From: CBDCGJ01 sp965238305 | Lineage (GTDB): Bacteria; Pseudomonadota; Alphaproteobacteria; GCA-2731375 | Length of the DNA stretch: 64,000 nt | Reading direction: 5' to 3' | Assembly: GCA_965238305.1 (NCBI GenBank) | Contig: CBDEHK010000001.1 | Location: 4,216,001-4,280,000, forward strand | Shown: piece by piece, positions 8,855-17,097 of the stretch | How the letters are laid out: each line of letters begins with the position of its first letter | Position numbering within the stretch: position 1 is the first letter of the stretch | Translations under genes and position numbers: made by a program | Notes under the pieces: generated by a model | Database searches by the model: none | What the model was told of the DNA's origin: nothing | The model's input: the letters and a program-made list of their open reading frames with translations, nothing else

Positions 8855-9289
8855 CTAGCAAATTAGCTTATTGAGGAATTCCGACAGTGTCTTCGCTTGC
8901 TTTGGCGAAAGTTTTACACCCACGGCATCTTCAATTGCGGGTCCATAAATTGTCCACATTTGGCGGCGTAGTTCTTTGCCCCTGGTCGTGATCGTGAGCC
9001 GTAAGCCGCGACCGTCGTCTTCGCATACCTCGCGTTTGAGATGTCCTGATTTTTCAATCCGATCAACGAGGCGGGAAACGCCGTACTGTTTAAGCATTAA
9101 CGCGCGCTCCAGTTCGTAGGGACGCAATCCTTTAGCACCAACGCGTTCCAATTCAAGCAGCACATCATACCAGATCAACGGTGGTTGACCGTTATTTTTG
9201 AGCGCATTCTCAACATAGGAAAATGTTGATTGATGGGCGCGTATAAGTCGCGCCCACGTTTGAACAGTGAGGTCCGATGGATTTTTCAT
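8855..9289 (-). CDS. MarR-family transcriptional regulator
   Basis: A 144-aa winged-helix MarR protein. The recognition helix lies in 'ALMLKQYGVSRLVDRIEKSGHL' and the wing in 'EVCEDDGRGLRLTITTRGKELR', the DxR wing motif of the family. It is divergent from a glutathione transferase gene, and the space between holds two copies of an ATGC-N4-GCAT palindrome. This is typical of a MarR repressor that controls itself and a detoxification gene. Candidate ligands would be electrophilic or aromatic compounds. Confidence 0.9.
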   Translation of the reverse strand: MKNPSDLTVQTWARLIRAHQSTFSYVENALKNNGQPPLIWYDVLLELERVGAKGLRPYELERALMLKQYGVSRLVDRIEKSGHLKREVCEDDGRGLRLTITTRGKELRRQMWTIYGPAIEDAVGVKLSPKQAKTLSEFLNKLIC

Positions 9290-9302
9290 AAAAGCTATTT
9301 AC

Positions 9303-9355
9303 ATGCAAACGCATTGACATTCAAGACCAGCGAACTTATTTAAATGCAATCGCAT
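9303..9355. promoter_or_regulatory. Paired MarR-type operators and GST promoter
   Basis: Two palindromes, ATGCAAACGCAT (9303-9314) and ATGCAATCGCAT (9344-9355), share the form ATGC-N4-GCAT and sit 41 bp apart, close to four helical turns, so they face the same side of DNA. A consensus -35 TTGACA lies at 9314-9319, with a weak -10 TATTTA at 9337-9342 (17-bp spacing), so both palindromes bracket the GST promoter. An in-frame ATG at 9344 lies within the second palindrome and is therefore an unlikely start. Binding by the adjacent MarR protein is inferred. Confidence 0.65.
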
Positions 9356-9376
9356 GTATCTAACAAGGAAAATTCC

Positions 9377-10063
9377 ATGCCTGACTTTCATCTGATCAGT
9401 CACCATCTATGCCCATATGTGCAGCGGGCGGTTATCGTTTTATCCGAAAAGAATATTCCGCATGAACGCACATACATTGACCTCGCCAACAAACCATCCT
9501 GGTTCCAAGCGTTGTCGCCTTTGGGCAAAGTCCCGATCTTGAAATCTGGCGATGCAATTTTGTTTGAAAGCCAGGTCATTGCCGAATATCTAGATGAAAT
9601 CACGCCAGGCTCCCTGCATCCGTCCGACGCTTTGGAAAAAGCCAGACATCGCGCTTGGATCGAGTTCGGCTCGGTTACACTGAATGCAATAGGCGGTTTT
9701 TACAGCGCACCGGACAAATCTATGTTTGAGGAAAAACGCCTGGTGCTTCGCCGAAGATTTGAACAAATCGAAGGGCAGATTGCCGGTCCCCAATTCGGTG
9801 GCGATAAGTTCCATATGATAGATGGTGTGTGGGGGACAATTTTCCGGTACTTCGACGTCTTCGATAAGATTGACGACTTCGGAGTCCTCACGGATTTGGC
9901 CAATGTACTTGCATGGCGACAGATTTTGGCGAGCAAGACATCGGTAATTTCCGCCGTCCCCGAAGGCTACCAGGAACGACTGCAACTATTTCTGAAACAA
10001 AAAACGTCTTATCTTTCAGAACAAATGGACGTTTATGTCCCTCGAACATCGCCTACCGCGTAA
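9377..10063 (+). CDS. Glutathione S-transferase family protein
   Basis: A 228-aa GST with an N-terminal thioredoxin fold containing 'CPYVQR' (glutaredoxin-like active site), the cis-Pro region 'GKVPIL' and the GSH gamma-glutamyl-binding 'FESQVIAEYL'. The helical C-terminal domain follows from about residue 85. ATG 9377 is chosen because AAGGAAAA lies just upstream. It is divergent from the MarR gene and ends 3 bp from the convergent UGSC gene. Detoxification by glutathione conjugation or reduction is likely. Confidence 0.9.
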   Translation: MPDFHLISHHLCPYVQRAVIVLSEKNIPHERTYIDLANKPSWFQALSPLGKVPILKSGDAILFESQVIAEYLDEITPGSLHPSDALEKARHRAWIEFGSVTLNAIGGFYSAPDKSMFEEKRLVLRRRFEQIEGQIAGPQFGGDKFHMIDGVWGTIFRYFDVFDKIDDFGVLTDLANVLAWRQILASKTSVISAVPEGYQERLQLFLKQKTSYLSEQMDVYVPRTSPTA

Positions 10064-10066
10064 GAA

Positions 10067-10585
10067 TTATTGCGCCGTCAAGGCCGCGACAATGCGGTCG
10101 AAATGTTTATCCGCCAGTGCTTGCAGCTCTTCGTCTGTGCGGTCCTGGATTGGATGCGCGACCCAAATATAATCCGGGTCATAACCAAGGGCAGTCGATT
10201 GCGCCGCCGCGGCTTGGACGAATTCTTCTGTGGCGACACCGACTGCCGGAACGCCCCGGCCTTCCAAGTTCTTGAGATCATGCGTACAGCACGAGGTACA
10301 AGAGCCTCAGTCGGCCAAACCTTCAACAACGATGTCGCATTCATCGACGATAGCTTGCTGGATATCGATGGAAGCCGGTTTTGCAACTGTTTGCTTGCGA
10401 TAGCGTTTGACCTCGATGCCGCGCTCACCAAAAAGCTCAGCAATGCGATCCAAGAAAACGTTGCCGCGGGGTTTGGAAATATCCAAAACCGCCACGGTCA
10501 GCCCATCAAGCGAGATCGGGCGGGCCAGGCGTTTGAGGCCGGCCATCTCGGTCTCGCTGGTGGGATCGAGTAAAATATTGTCCAT
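10067..10585 (-). CDS. UGSC-family selenoprotein (in-frame TGA = selenocysteine)
   Basis: Read through one in-frame TGA (10307-10309) this is a 172-residue protein: 92 codons, then U-G-S-C-T-S-C-C, then about 79 further codons ending in TAA or TGA at 10067. The segment after the TGA is in the same frame, has no alternative start of its own near the motif, and keeps the family pattern (Thr/Ser-rich active-site loop, 'GRGVPAVGVATEEFV', then 'VAHPIQDRTDEELQALADKH'). This is the signature of the UGSC (seleno)protein family, in which U aligns with Cys in homologues. The start is 2 bp after the preceding CPTC-protein gene, and AAAGGAGGTG lies inside that gene's end. A standard gene caller would split it in two. 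Confidence 0.85.
10270..10309 (-). promoter_or_regulatory. Selenocysteine UGA and candidate bacterial SECIS hairpin
   Basis: Immediately after the UGA the mRNA can pair UCUUG (10303-10299) with CAAGA (10274-10270). An inner UAC/GUA stem closes an 8-nt loop, CUCGUGCU, which carries a G-U about 18 nt after the UGA. Bacterial SECIS elements lie directly downstream of the UGA within the coding sequence and usually show a G-U in the apical loop. The fold was drawn by hand, has an asymmetric bulge and was not energy-tested. Confidence 0.4.
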
Positions 10586-10587
10586 TT

Positions 10588-12012
10588 TCAGTTTTGCACC
10601 TCCTTTGTTACAGCTGCACCAAATTTTTTACTACTGGCGGCGAAACCCGCAATGATACCAGAAAACTTCCCGGCACTGCCCCCGGCCCGTACAATCAGCA
10701 AGCCATGCGGGGGAAATTTACTCACCATTTTGCCGGCCAGTTTTGGATTGGCCCCCTCAGCAACGCCGTTGCTGCCCGGCATGACACTGTCGGCCGGGAT
10801 GGTGAGCCGGGCTAGTAGTTCTTTGTGCAGCCGGGCTTTGTCCCAGCCGCCATTGACCAATGTCTTTTCATGTTCAGGACAAACAATCAGCACCGCATCC
10901 GGCGAGGGATATTTGTTGACATTATCCACCGCTGCCAAACTGGTGGCAAAAACCGCCAGGATATCCTCCGGCGTCCGTGCCTTTTCATCGACAATGCCTT
11001 GCAGTCCATAACCGGCAAACGCCGTCACCGTATTCGCACCAGCCTCAAAACCGCGATCGACGGTCAACGGTTCCCAAGCTGAGCCTTCTTCATCCTCGGC
11101 AAAACAATAAGTATATTTTCCCGGATTGCCGAGGGTGGCGCGATCCACTTCGCCAGGTTTACCGCCGCCAATGTTGCGCACGCTCAATTGCACTGCCCGG
11201 CCGATCGTCGCATTGGCGCGGTTGCCCTGCCCCAGCACGTTAATCTTTGCGTTCATACCGATGCGTCTGGCAATTGGGCCGTTGACAATCAGTACCGGGC
11301 CGACATAGCGCGTCGATGGCAAGACGCCGTGCAAGGCGAAGACATCGTCCAGAATGCATTCCATCGCGGTAATCACGACCGGCAGGTATTCGGGTTTACA
11401 GCCGGCCATCACGGCATTGATAGCAATTTTTTCGATCGTGCAGGGCACAATATTGGGCGGGATCAGGCCAATCACTTCTTCCGGATCTCGACTGGTCCCC
11501 TGCAGCATATTGAAGACCCGGGCTTCGGTGGGCGGCACGACAGGCAGGCCGTCTGACCAACCACGGTCATAACAGGCTTCGATGGCGTCTTCTTCAGAGC
11601 CGAGTTTGATCCGCCTGGCGTCAATACCGGTATCCTGATGACGCACTTTCAAAGCGGCCAGTCGATCAGGATCCTGATTGAGACCGCCGCAACCGGGCCG
11701 ACTGTCGGGCAAATCTTCGCCCAAACCGTTCAGCCCCGACACCTGCTCCCATTCGCCGCGATCCCAACCATAAGTTCGGGCGGCCTCTTTGCCGCCTTCA
11801 AATCGAATAAGTGTCGGCACAAATTCGATATCAAGCTTATAGGAATTGTTCAACTGGCGGTCATCGATGATGTTTGTCATGCCATCGGGGAAATTCGGAT
11901 CGTCCTGGGAATATATTTCAATACGTCCGGCCAAATCGGCTAGAACGGGCGCCACCAGTTCACAGGTCGGGCAATCACGCTTAACGACAACTACCAATCC
12001 ATTTTCCCGCAT
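10588..12012 (-). CDS. Thioredoxin-domain (CPTC) protein, partner of the UGSC protein
   Basis: A 474-aa protein. About the first 100 residues form a thioredoxin-like domain with the redox motif 'DCPTC' and the cis-Pro region 'FVPTLIRF'. The remaining ~350 residues, starting near 'GLPVVPPTEARVFNML', form a domain I recognise only from UGSC-type neighbourhoods. It contains 'IVPCTIEKIAINAVMAGC' and 'LPSTRYVGPVLIVNGP', with several conserved-looking Cys. The gene is 2 bp upstream of the UGSC gene, so the two probably make one complex: the CPTC domain could recycle the selenocysteine. The reaction is unknown. The RBS is AGGGGAT. Confidence 0.7.
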   Translation of the reverse strand: MRENGLVVVVKRDCPTCELVAPVLADLAGRIEIYSQDDPNFPDGMTNIIDDRQLNNSYKLDIEFVPTLIRFEGGKEAARTYGWDRGEWEQVSGLNGLGEDLPDSRPGCGGLNQDPDRLAALKVRHQDTGIDARRIKLGSEEDAIEACYDRGWSDGLPVVPPTEARVFNMLQGTSRDPEEVIGLIPPNIVPCTIEKIAINAVMAGCKPEYLPVVITAMECILDDVFALHGVLPSTRYVGPVLIVNGPIARRIGMNAKINVLGQGNRANATIGRAVQLSVRNIGGGKPGEVDRATLGNPGKYTYCFAEDEEGSAWEPLTVDRGFEAGANTVTAFAGYGLQGIVDEKARTPEDILAVFATSLAAVDNVNKYPSPDAVLIVCPEHEKTLVNGGWDKARLHKELLARLTIPADSVMPGSNGVAEGANPKLAGKMVSKFPPHGLLIVRAGGSAGKFSGIIAGFAASSKKFGAAVTKEVQN

Positions 12013-12077
12013 TGTAATCCCCTGAGATCAAGTTGCGTCATCTTAGGCAATCACTGCCGGATATGCAAAATCTCTGG

Positions 12078-12623
12078 TTAACGCCGCCAGATTGTCATGG
12101 AGACATTGTCGTCTGAGTCTAAAATTTCGGAAGACGCTTGCCTCAATCCACTTGCGGCCAAGCAGTTTTCGGCCGAATTTCCGTCTGTTACAGCTGAGAA
12201 AATAGACACACCGTCCGGTAAATCCAAGCCGTTTTTGCGCGCCAGATGAAATCCATCAAACCCATAAACCAAGATCATGTCGAATACTTGGCGCCCTCCT
12301 GGGACAGCAATCCGGCCACCGTCGGGTGCCAGCACTTCCAACATTTCAATGATGGACAAGTCCATAGGATTCCACCACCAGACACGGTCGTCCTTAGTTA
12401 GACCCGCTAATCGGGTCGAAGCAACGACGCGACGGCGATCTTTCTGGTTTGGCGCCGCCGCATGGGAATGCCGCCCTATTACTGAAAGCACGGACTGGTC
12501 GAGTTCGCGTTGGAAATACTGCCAGTCGGCATCGTTCTTCAAACTATCAGGCATCTGGCCATGTTGATCGGCAATGCAATCATTGTCGGAGATGATGGCG
12601 TAACCATGTATCTCCCAGTTCAT
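12078..12623 (-). CDS. Dihydrofolate-reductase-like (DHFR/RibD-fold) protein
   Basis: A 181-aa protein with features of the DHFR/RibD C-terminal fold: an N-terminal 'YAIISDNDCIAD' strand-loop, 'SVIGRHSH' where DHFRs have the nucleotide-binding G-R-x-T/H segment, and 'VPGGRQVFDMIL' matching the GG-x-x-x-(F/Y) NADPH loop. It lies 16 bp downstream of the amidohydrolase stop in the same minus-strand run. Reduction of a pteridine- or pyrimidine-like ring is plausible but not shown. No folate genes are adjacent. Confidence 0.6.
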   Translation of the reverse strand: MNWEIHGYAIISDNDCIADQHGQMPDSLKNDADWQYFQRELDQSVLSVIGRHSHAAAPNQKDRRRVVASTRLAGLTKDDRVWWWNPMDLSIIEMLEVLAPDGGRIAVPGGRQVFDMILVYGFDGFHLARKNGLDLPDGVSIFSAVTDGNSAENCLAASGLRQASSEILDSDDNVSMTIWRR

Positions 12624-12639
12624 TCACCTGGCTCCTCCG

Positions 12640-13887
12640 TCAAACGACATGACCCGCCTTATCCAGCACAACGCGCAGCAAGACGTCGCCGCCGGCGGTG
12701 ATCCATTCCGGCTTAACGTCCTCGATTTCATTATGGCTGATGCCGTCAATACAAGGGATAAAAATCATCGAAGTCGGCGCGACTTCGGCCATGTAACACG
12801 CGTCATGTCCGGCGCCCGAGACCATTTCGCGAGACGAGTAGCCGCAATCTGCCGTGGCTTCCCGCACCGCCGTAACGCAGCTTTCTTCGAACGGAACAGG
12901 CGCATAATAGAATATCTGCTCCATTTCGCATGCAAGGCCGATATCGTCGATGATCTTGTCGACACCAGCGCGCATGGCTTTGTCCATCCCGGCTAGTACC
13001 TCATCATCAGGGTGGCGAAAATCGATGGTCATGAAAACGCTTCCGGGGATGACGTTGCGGGAATTCGGCATAACTTCCAACATACCGACCGTCGCGCATC
13101 CGAAAGGTGCGTTATCAAGGCCGGTTTTGTTGACCAGTTCGACGATCCGGGCGGCACCCAGCAAAGCGTCTTTACGGCTCGGCATCGGCGTTGGACCGGC
13201 ATGACTTTCGACCCCGGTGATATTCAGTTCATACCAACGCTGGCCTTGCGCATGGGTGACAATGCCGATGGTCTTGCCTTCGTCCTCTAGAATCGGACCT
13301 TGTTCGATATGGGTTTCGAAATAAGCATGCACATCCCGGCCGCCGACTTCTTCCGTCCCGGCATAACCGATGCGTTCCAATTCTTCGCCCATGGTCTTGC
13401 CATCCGCATCGGCGCGCGACAGCCCATAGTCCAGAGAAAAAACACCACCAAAAACCCCAGACGCCACCATCGCCGGCGCAAAACGGGAGCCTTCCTCATT
13501 GGTCCAAACCGCCACTTCGATGGGTCGTTCGGTTTCATATTCCAACTCGTTGAGACTGCGGACAACTTCCAACCCGGCGAGAACACCAAAGACGCCGTCG
13601 AAGCGGCCGCCGGTTGGCTGGGTATCTAAATGGCTGCCGGTAATGACCGGAGCCAAACTATTGTCGCGGCCATCGCGGCGGGCAAATATATTCCCCATCT
13701 TATCGACTTTGATGGAACAGCCGGCCTGCTTGCACCAATCGACAAATAAATCACGGCCTTCACGATCCAAGTCGGTCAGCGCCAGACGGCAATTGCCACC
13801 TTTTTCCGTCGCACCGATCTTGGCCATTTCCATTAAGCTGTCCCACAGCCGCGCGCCATCAATCTTGAGATTTTTTGTATCCGCCAC
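12640..13887 (-). CDS. N-carbamoyl amino-acid / beta-ureidopropionase-type amidohydrolase (M20 family)
   Basis: A 415-aa Zn-dependent amidase/carbamoylase. It shows 'GSHLDTQPTGGRFDGVFGVLAGLEV' (metal ligands), 'WTNEEGSRFAPAM', 'HIEQGPILE' and the C-terminal 'SGAGHDACYM'. The open frame extends upstream into the divergent regulator, but GTG at 13887 has AAGGA 9 nt before it and gives the family length, so it was chosen. Two RutR-type operators and a RutR homologue lie just upstream, which favours N-carbamoyl-beta-alanine hydrolysis in reductive pyrimidine breakdown. Allantoate or other carbamoyl substrates remain possible. Confidence 0.85.
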   Translation of the reverse strand: MADTKNLKIDGARLWDSLMEMAKIGATEKGGNCRLALTDLDREGRDLFVDWCKQAGCSIKVDKMGNIFARRDGRDNSLAPVITGSHLDTQPTGGRFDGVFGVLAGLEVVRSLNELEYETERPIEVAVWTNEEGSRFAPAMVASGVFGGVFSLDYGLSRADADGKTMGEELERIGYAGTEEVGGRDVHAYFETHIEQGPILEDEGKTIGIVTHAQGQRWYELNITGVESHAGPTPMPSRKDALLGAARIVELVNKTGLDNAPFGCATVGMLEVMPNSRNVIPGSVFMTIDFRHPDDEVLAGMDKAMRAGVDKIIDDIGLACEMEQIFYYAPVPFEESCVTAVREATADCGYSSREMVSGAGHDACYMAEVAPTSMIFIPCIDGISHNEIEDVKPEWITAGGDVLLRVVLDKAGHVV

Positions 13888-13898
13888 AATTACATTCC

Positions 13899-13949
13899 TT
13901 GACCATTTGGTTAAATTTAATGCTACTCTTCGCTGAACAATTTGGTCAA
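13899..13949. promoter_or_regulatory. Two RutR-type operators
   Basis: TTGACCATTTGGTTAA (13899-13914) matches the E. coli RutR consensus TTGACCA-N2-TGGTCAA at 13 of 14 specified positions. A second, weaker site TGAACAATTTGGTCAA (13934-13949) matches 11 of 14, with centres 35 bp apart. They lie in the 91-bp space between the carbamoylase and the RutR-like gene, the first overlapping the region just upstream of the carbamoylase RBS. Matches are seen directly; autoregulation and carbamoylase control by a uracil- or thymine-sensing RutR are inferred. Confidence 0.8.
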
Positions 13950-13978
13950 GATAGTTCCGTAGGACAGTTACAAAGATA

Positions 13979-14629
13979 ATGGACAAAGCGAATATCGCGC
14001 GGGCAAAAACCACAAAAAAACGCACCCGCATTCAGGTGGAAAACGAAGAACGCATTCTGGACGCCGCATTGGAGGTATTTTCCACCTATGGATTTCGCGG
14101 CGCTACGATTGATCAGGTCGCCAGCAAGGCCGGCATGTCGAAACCGAATTTGTTATATTATTTCAGGCGCAAAGCCGACCTTTATAAAGCCGTTCTAAAT
14201 CGTACTTTGGAAATGTGGTTGGAACCATTGGAAGAAATTAGTGCAGACGGCGACCCGCAGGTGGAACTTGGCGCCTATGTCTCACGCAAGATCGAATTCT
14301 CTAAGAACTTCCCCGAAGCCTCCCGATTGTTCGTGAGCGAAATTCTGCACGGTGCGCCATTGATGAATGAAGTGCTGCATCACCGGGTAAAGGACATCGC
14401 TGACAAAAAAGCCGCTGTATTAAGCGCCTGGGCCAAATCGAATAAACTTGCCAACGTCGACCCTCACCACGTGATATTCATGATTTGGGCGATGACCCAG
14501 CATTATGCCGATTTCGAAGTACAAATCCGCGCCATCTTGCCCGGCGCCGAAAATGATCGCGAAGGTTTATTTGACACCGCGGACAAAGCGGTCTCTCAGG
14601 TCTTGTTGTACGGACTGTTACCGCGCTAG
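13979..14629 (+). CDS. rutR: RutR-type TetR-family regulator
   Basis: A 216-aa TetR protein. The HTH is 'ATIDQVASKAGMSKPNLLYYFRRK', followed by the RutR-type ligand domain: 'FPEASRLFVSEILHGAPLM', 'HHVIFMIWAMTQHYADFEVQ' and a C-terminal '...GLLPR' closely parallel E. coli RutR, including the Trp-containing helix near the pyrimidine pocket. It is divergent from the carbamoylase, with RutR-consensus palindromes between them. Its stop overlaps the convergent transporter stop by 4 bp. It probably represses pyrimidine catabolism until uracil or thymine binds. Confidence 0.85.
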   Translation: MDKANIARAKTTKKRTRIQVENEERILDAALEVFSTYGFRGATIDQVASKAGMSKPNLLYYFRRKADLYKAVLNRTLEMWLEPLEEISADGDPQVELGAYVSRKIEFSKNFPEASRLFVSEILHGAPLMNEVLHHRVKDIADKKAAVLSAWAKSNKLANVDPHHVIFMIWAMTQHYADFEVQIRAILPGAENDREGLFDTADKAVSQVLLYGLLPR

Positions 14630-15519
14630 TCAGCGGTCCGTTGCAAGAGAATTAAAGCAAATATGGTCAATGCCGTTCCCGCTAAAATCGATTGGCCAGG
14701 CATCTGTTGGGCCGTCAAAGTCGTTAGCGCCAGAACAAAACTTGGCGTCAAATAGGTATAGGCCATGACTTTCGCCGGTGGCAGCCGCAAACTCGCGTAC
14801 TTGATCAAATAGAATGTTACTGCCGTCGGTCCAATGGCTAGATAACCAACCCACAACCAAACCCGCGCAGGCACGGTCGGCCAATCGGTGGTTAAAAGCT
14901 CCGGCAAACTAAGAACACCAAGCATTGCTGCTCCGATCGTCAAAACCCAAAATGTCAGCACCATTGTCGTCTCGCCGCGATGCAGAAACCGGATCAGCGG
15001 TGCATAAGCGGCAAACGACAACACACCCATCGCAAACAGGATTTCACCCCAGCCAATATCGAAAGACCGCAGACGCAACCAGGAGCCACCAAACAGGACC
15101 CAGATTGCGCCAAGGCTGCCAAGGATGAGGCACAAGATTTGAGGGAGCCGCAGCTTCAAGCCCAAAATCAGCATACCGATAAAACCGCTGATCAACGGCA
15201 GTAAGGCAAAAATCGCACCAGTACTAACCGGATCGGTCCAACGAAGTGCTTCGAACATCGCGACAAAAAACAAAATGATCGAACTACTGATCGCGGCATA
15301 ACGAAAAATGTCATTCAATCCCGGCCGCATCAGCCGCTCACCCTTCAACAACAGCAGACCAAAAACCACGCTCGCGATGGCAAAACGCATGAAAGTAATT
15401 ACAAATGGATCAAGATCGTTGGTTATCGCTGCGGCCACCGGAAAGGCTGTGCTGATCAGAAACCCATAGAGCAGCATCGCCGCATGAGCCATCGCCGTTG
15501 GCGAGTTTGTTTCAGTCAC
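14626..15519 (-). CDS. EamA/DMT-family transporter
   Basis: A 297-aa integral membrane protein with about ten hydrophobic helices in two EamA repeats, the usual drug/metabolite transporter architecture (FMRFAIASVVFGLLLL in repeat 1; YLTPSFVLALTTL in repeat 2). It is tail-to-tail with the RutR gene (4-bp overlap). The substrate is not predictable. It starts at ATG 15519, upstream of a 198-bp non-coding space. Confidence 0.88.
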   Translation of the reverse strand: MTETNSPTAMAHAAMLLYGFLISTAFPVAAAITNDLDPFVITFMRFAIASVVFGLLLLKGERLMRPGLNDIFRYAAISSSIILFFVAMFEALRWTDPVSTGAIFALLPLISGFIGMLILGLKLRLPQILCLILGSLGAIWVLFGGSWLRLRSFDIGWGEILFAMGVLSFAAYAPLIRFLHRGETTMVLTFWVLTIGAAMLGVLSLPELLTTDWPTVPARVWLWVGYLAIGPTAVTFYLIKYASLRLPPAKVMAYTYLTPSFVLALTTLTAQQMPGQSILAGTALTIFALILLQRTAD

Positions 15520-15717
15520 GTTGATTTTCTCCGCTCTTCCCGGTCCTGTCGGCGGCTCATCATCGAAATTCGCCGCGTGTGTAGCAAGCAGTATTTTATT
15601 TTCAATCGACTGTCATTTTTCGACCCTGGGCATCGCCGCCTTGACCGACATGGCGGCGAACTGGCTTACTGGGGTGAGGATAAATTTTGAACGCCAGAAC
15701 AACAGGACAATTATGCG

Positions 15718-16329
15718 ATGAAATATTACGACCTCCCAGCTTCCCCAAACGCCCGGCGCGTGCGCATTTTTATAGCCGAAAAGGGCCTGGATATACCCAC
15801 AACCATCATCGATATGATGAAAGGCGAAAATCGGACAGCAGATTATCTGGTAAAAAATTCACTCGGTAAAATGCCGCTTTTGGAACTGGATGACGGTAGT
15901 TATTTGGCTGAATCTGCGGCGATCTGCCGATATTTGGAGGAACTGCATCCGGAACCGAATCTGTTTGGCAATGATGCCAAGGAGCGGGCGTTGATCGAAA
16001 TGTGGCACCGCCGGGCGGAGTTGGAATTCGTCTTGCCGATGATCGGTGTTTTCACCAATTCTCATCCAATGTGGGAAGGTCGGCTGCATCAAGTTAAGGA
16101 ATGGGGTGAAGTTTGCCGTAGTAATATAGAGGACAAAATGGTCTGGCTGGACAAGGAACTAGCAGGTCACGACTATCTTGCCGGTGATCGCTATACCGTC
16201 GCCGATATTGCCGGGCAATGCGCTTTCGTGATGGGCAAAGCGGCTTTGAAACTACCGATCCCGGAGGAGCTGGAAAATCTAAACGCCTGGTTCGTTCGGG
16301 TTTCCAGTCGTCCAACAGCGAGGGCATAA
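15718..16329 (+). CDS. Glutathione S-transferase family protein
   Basis: A 203-aa GST: 'SPNARRVRIFIAEKGLDI' start, 'GKMPLLELDDGSYLAESAAICRYLE' for the GSH site and 'YLAGDRYTVADI' with the N-capping Asp of the C-terminal domain. The catalytic position holds Ser/Asn rather than Cys, as in several bacterial classes. Its TAA overlaps the ATG of the next gene (TAATGA), so it is coupled to the downstream SDR. Confidence 0.9.
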   Translation: MKYYDLPASPNARRVRIFIAEKGLDIPTTIIDMMKGENRTADYLVKNSLGKMPLLELDDGSYLAESAAICRYLEELHPEPNLFGNDAKERALIEMWHRRAELEFVLPMIGVFTNSHPMWEGRLHQVKEWGEVCRSNIEDKMVWLDKELAGHDYLAGDRYTVADIAGQCAFVMGKAALKLPIPEELENLNAWFVRVSSRPTARA

Positions 16330-17036
16330 TGACTGAAACCCGTCCTCATTGTCTGGTCATCGGCGTCGGTGCCGGTACCGGTCTGGCCTGCGTCCGTCGC
16401 TTCGTCGATGAAGGTTACAAGGTTTCCATGATTGCCCGCCATCAAGGCCGTTTGGAAAGCTGGCAGGGAGAAATCTCGTATACCATGGCTTATCCAAGCG
16501 ACATCACCGACTTGGACGGCTTTCGTCAAACCTTGCAGCAGATCAAACACGATCACGGCCTGCCGACTAAAGTAGTCTATAATGCCGCCTTGGCGACCTT
16601 CGCCCCTTATACGGAACTTGACCCCGCCGATCTGGAACGAAATTTCCGCGCCAATACCACCGGCCTTCTGATCACGGCACAGGAATATGCCCCGGCGATG
16701 ATTGAGGCTGGTGGAGGAGCCATCATCATTACCGGAAATACCAGTGCCCGGCGCGGTGTGCCACGGTTCCTCGGCTTTGCGCCGACTAAAGCGGCACAGC
16801 GAATATTAGGCGAAAGCCTGGCCCGCGAATTAGGGCCGCAAGGTGTTCATCTGGCTTACGTCATGATCGACGCGGCAATCGATATGCCGATGGTCCGCAA
16901 ACGCCGTCTCGACGATCCAGCGGAATTATTTGCCCAGCCCGCCGACATCGCCGGTGAGGTTTACCATATCGCCCATCAACCCAAATCGACCTGGTCCTAC
17001 TTGCATGAGATCAGGCCGTTTGGTGAGTCCTGGTAG
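16329..17036 (+). CDS. SDR-like protein with Phe at the catalytic Tyr position
   Basis: A 235-aa Rossmann SDR with 'VIGVGAGTG' near the N-terminus, 'VYNAA' for NNAG, and 'TGNTSARRG' then 'FAPTKAAQ' where classical SDRs read YxxxK. Ser is present, the Tyr is Phe and the Lys is kept, so ordinary dehydrogenase chemistry may be lost. The start ATG overlaps the stop of the upstream GST (ATGA), giving a two-gene operon. Function could be binding, or catalysis using another acid. Confidence 0.8.
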   Translation: MTETRPHCLVIGVGAGTGLACVRRFVDEGYKVSMIARHQGRLESWQGEISYTMAYPSDITDLDGFRQTLQQIKHDHGLPTKVVYNAALATFAPYTELDPADLERNFRANTTGLLITAQEYAPAMIEAGGGAIIITGNTSARRGVPRFLGFAPTKAAQRILGESLARELGPQGVHLAYVMIDAAIDMPMVRKRRLDDPAELFAQPADIAGEVYHIAHQPKSTWSYLHEIRPFGESW

Positions 17037-17097
17037 ACGACAAACATGTCAATCCGGGATCGCTGTAGACATTATCCGGAATTTTGAGCTTAATTTG

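Noticed and set aside
10078..10443. A 121-codon open frame overlapping the UGSC gene on the same strand in another frame
   Set aside because: It lacks family-like sequence, while the TGA-containing frame matches a known family end to end.
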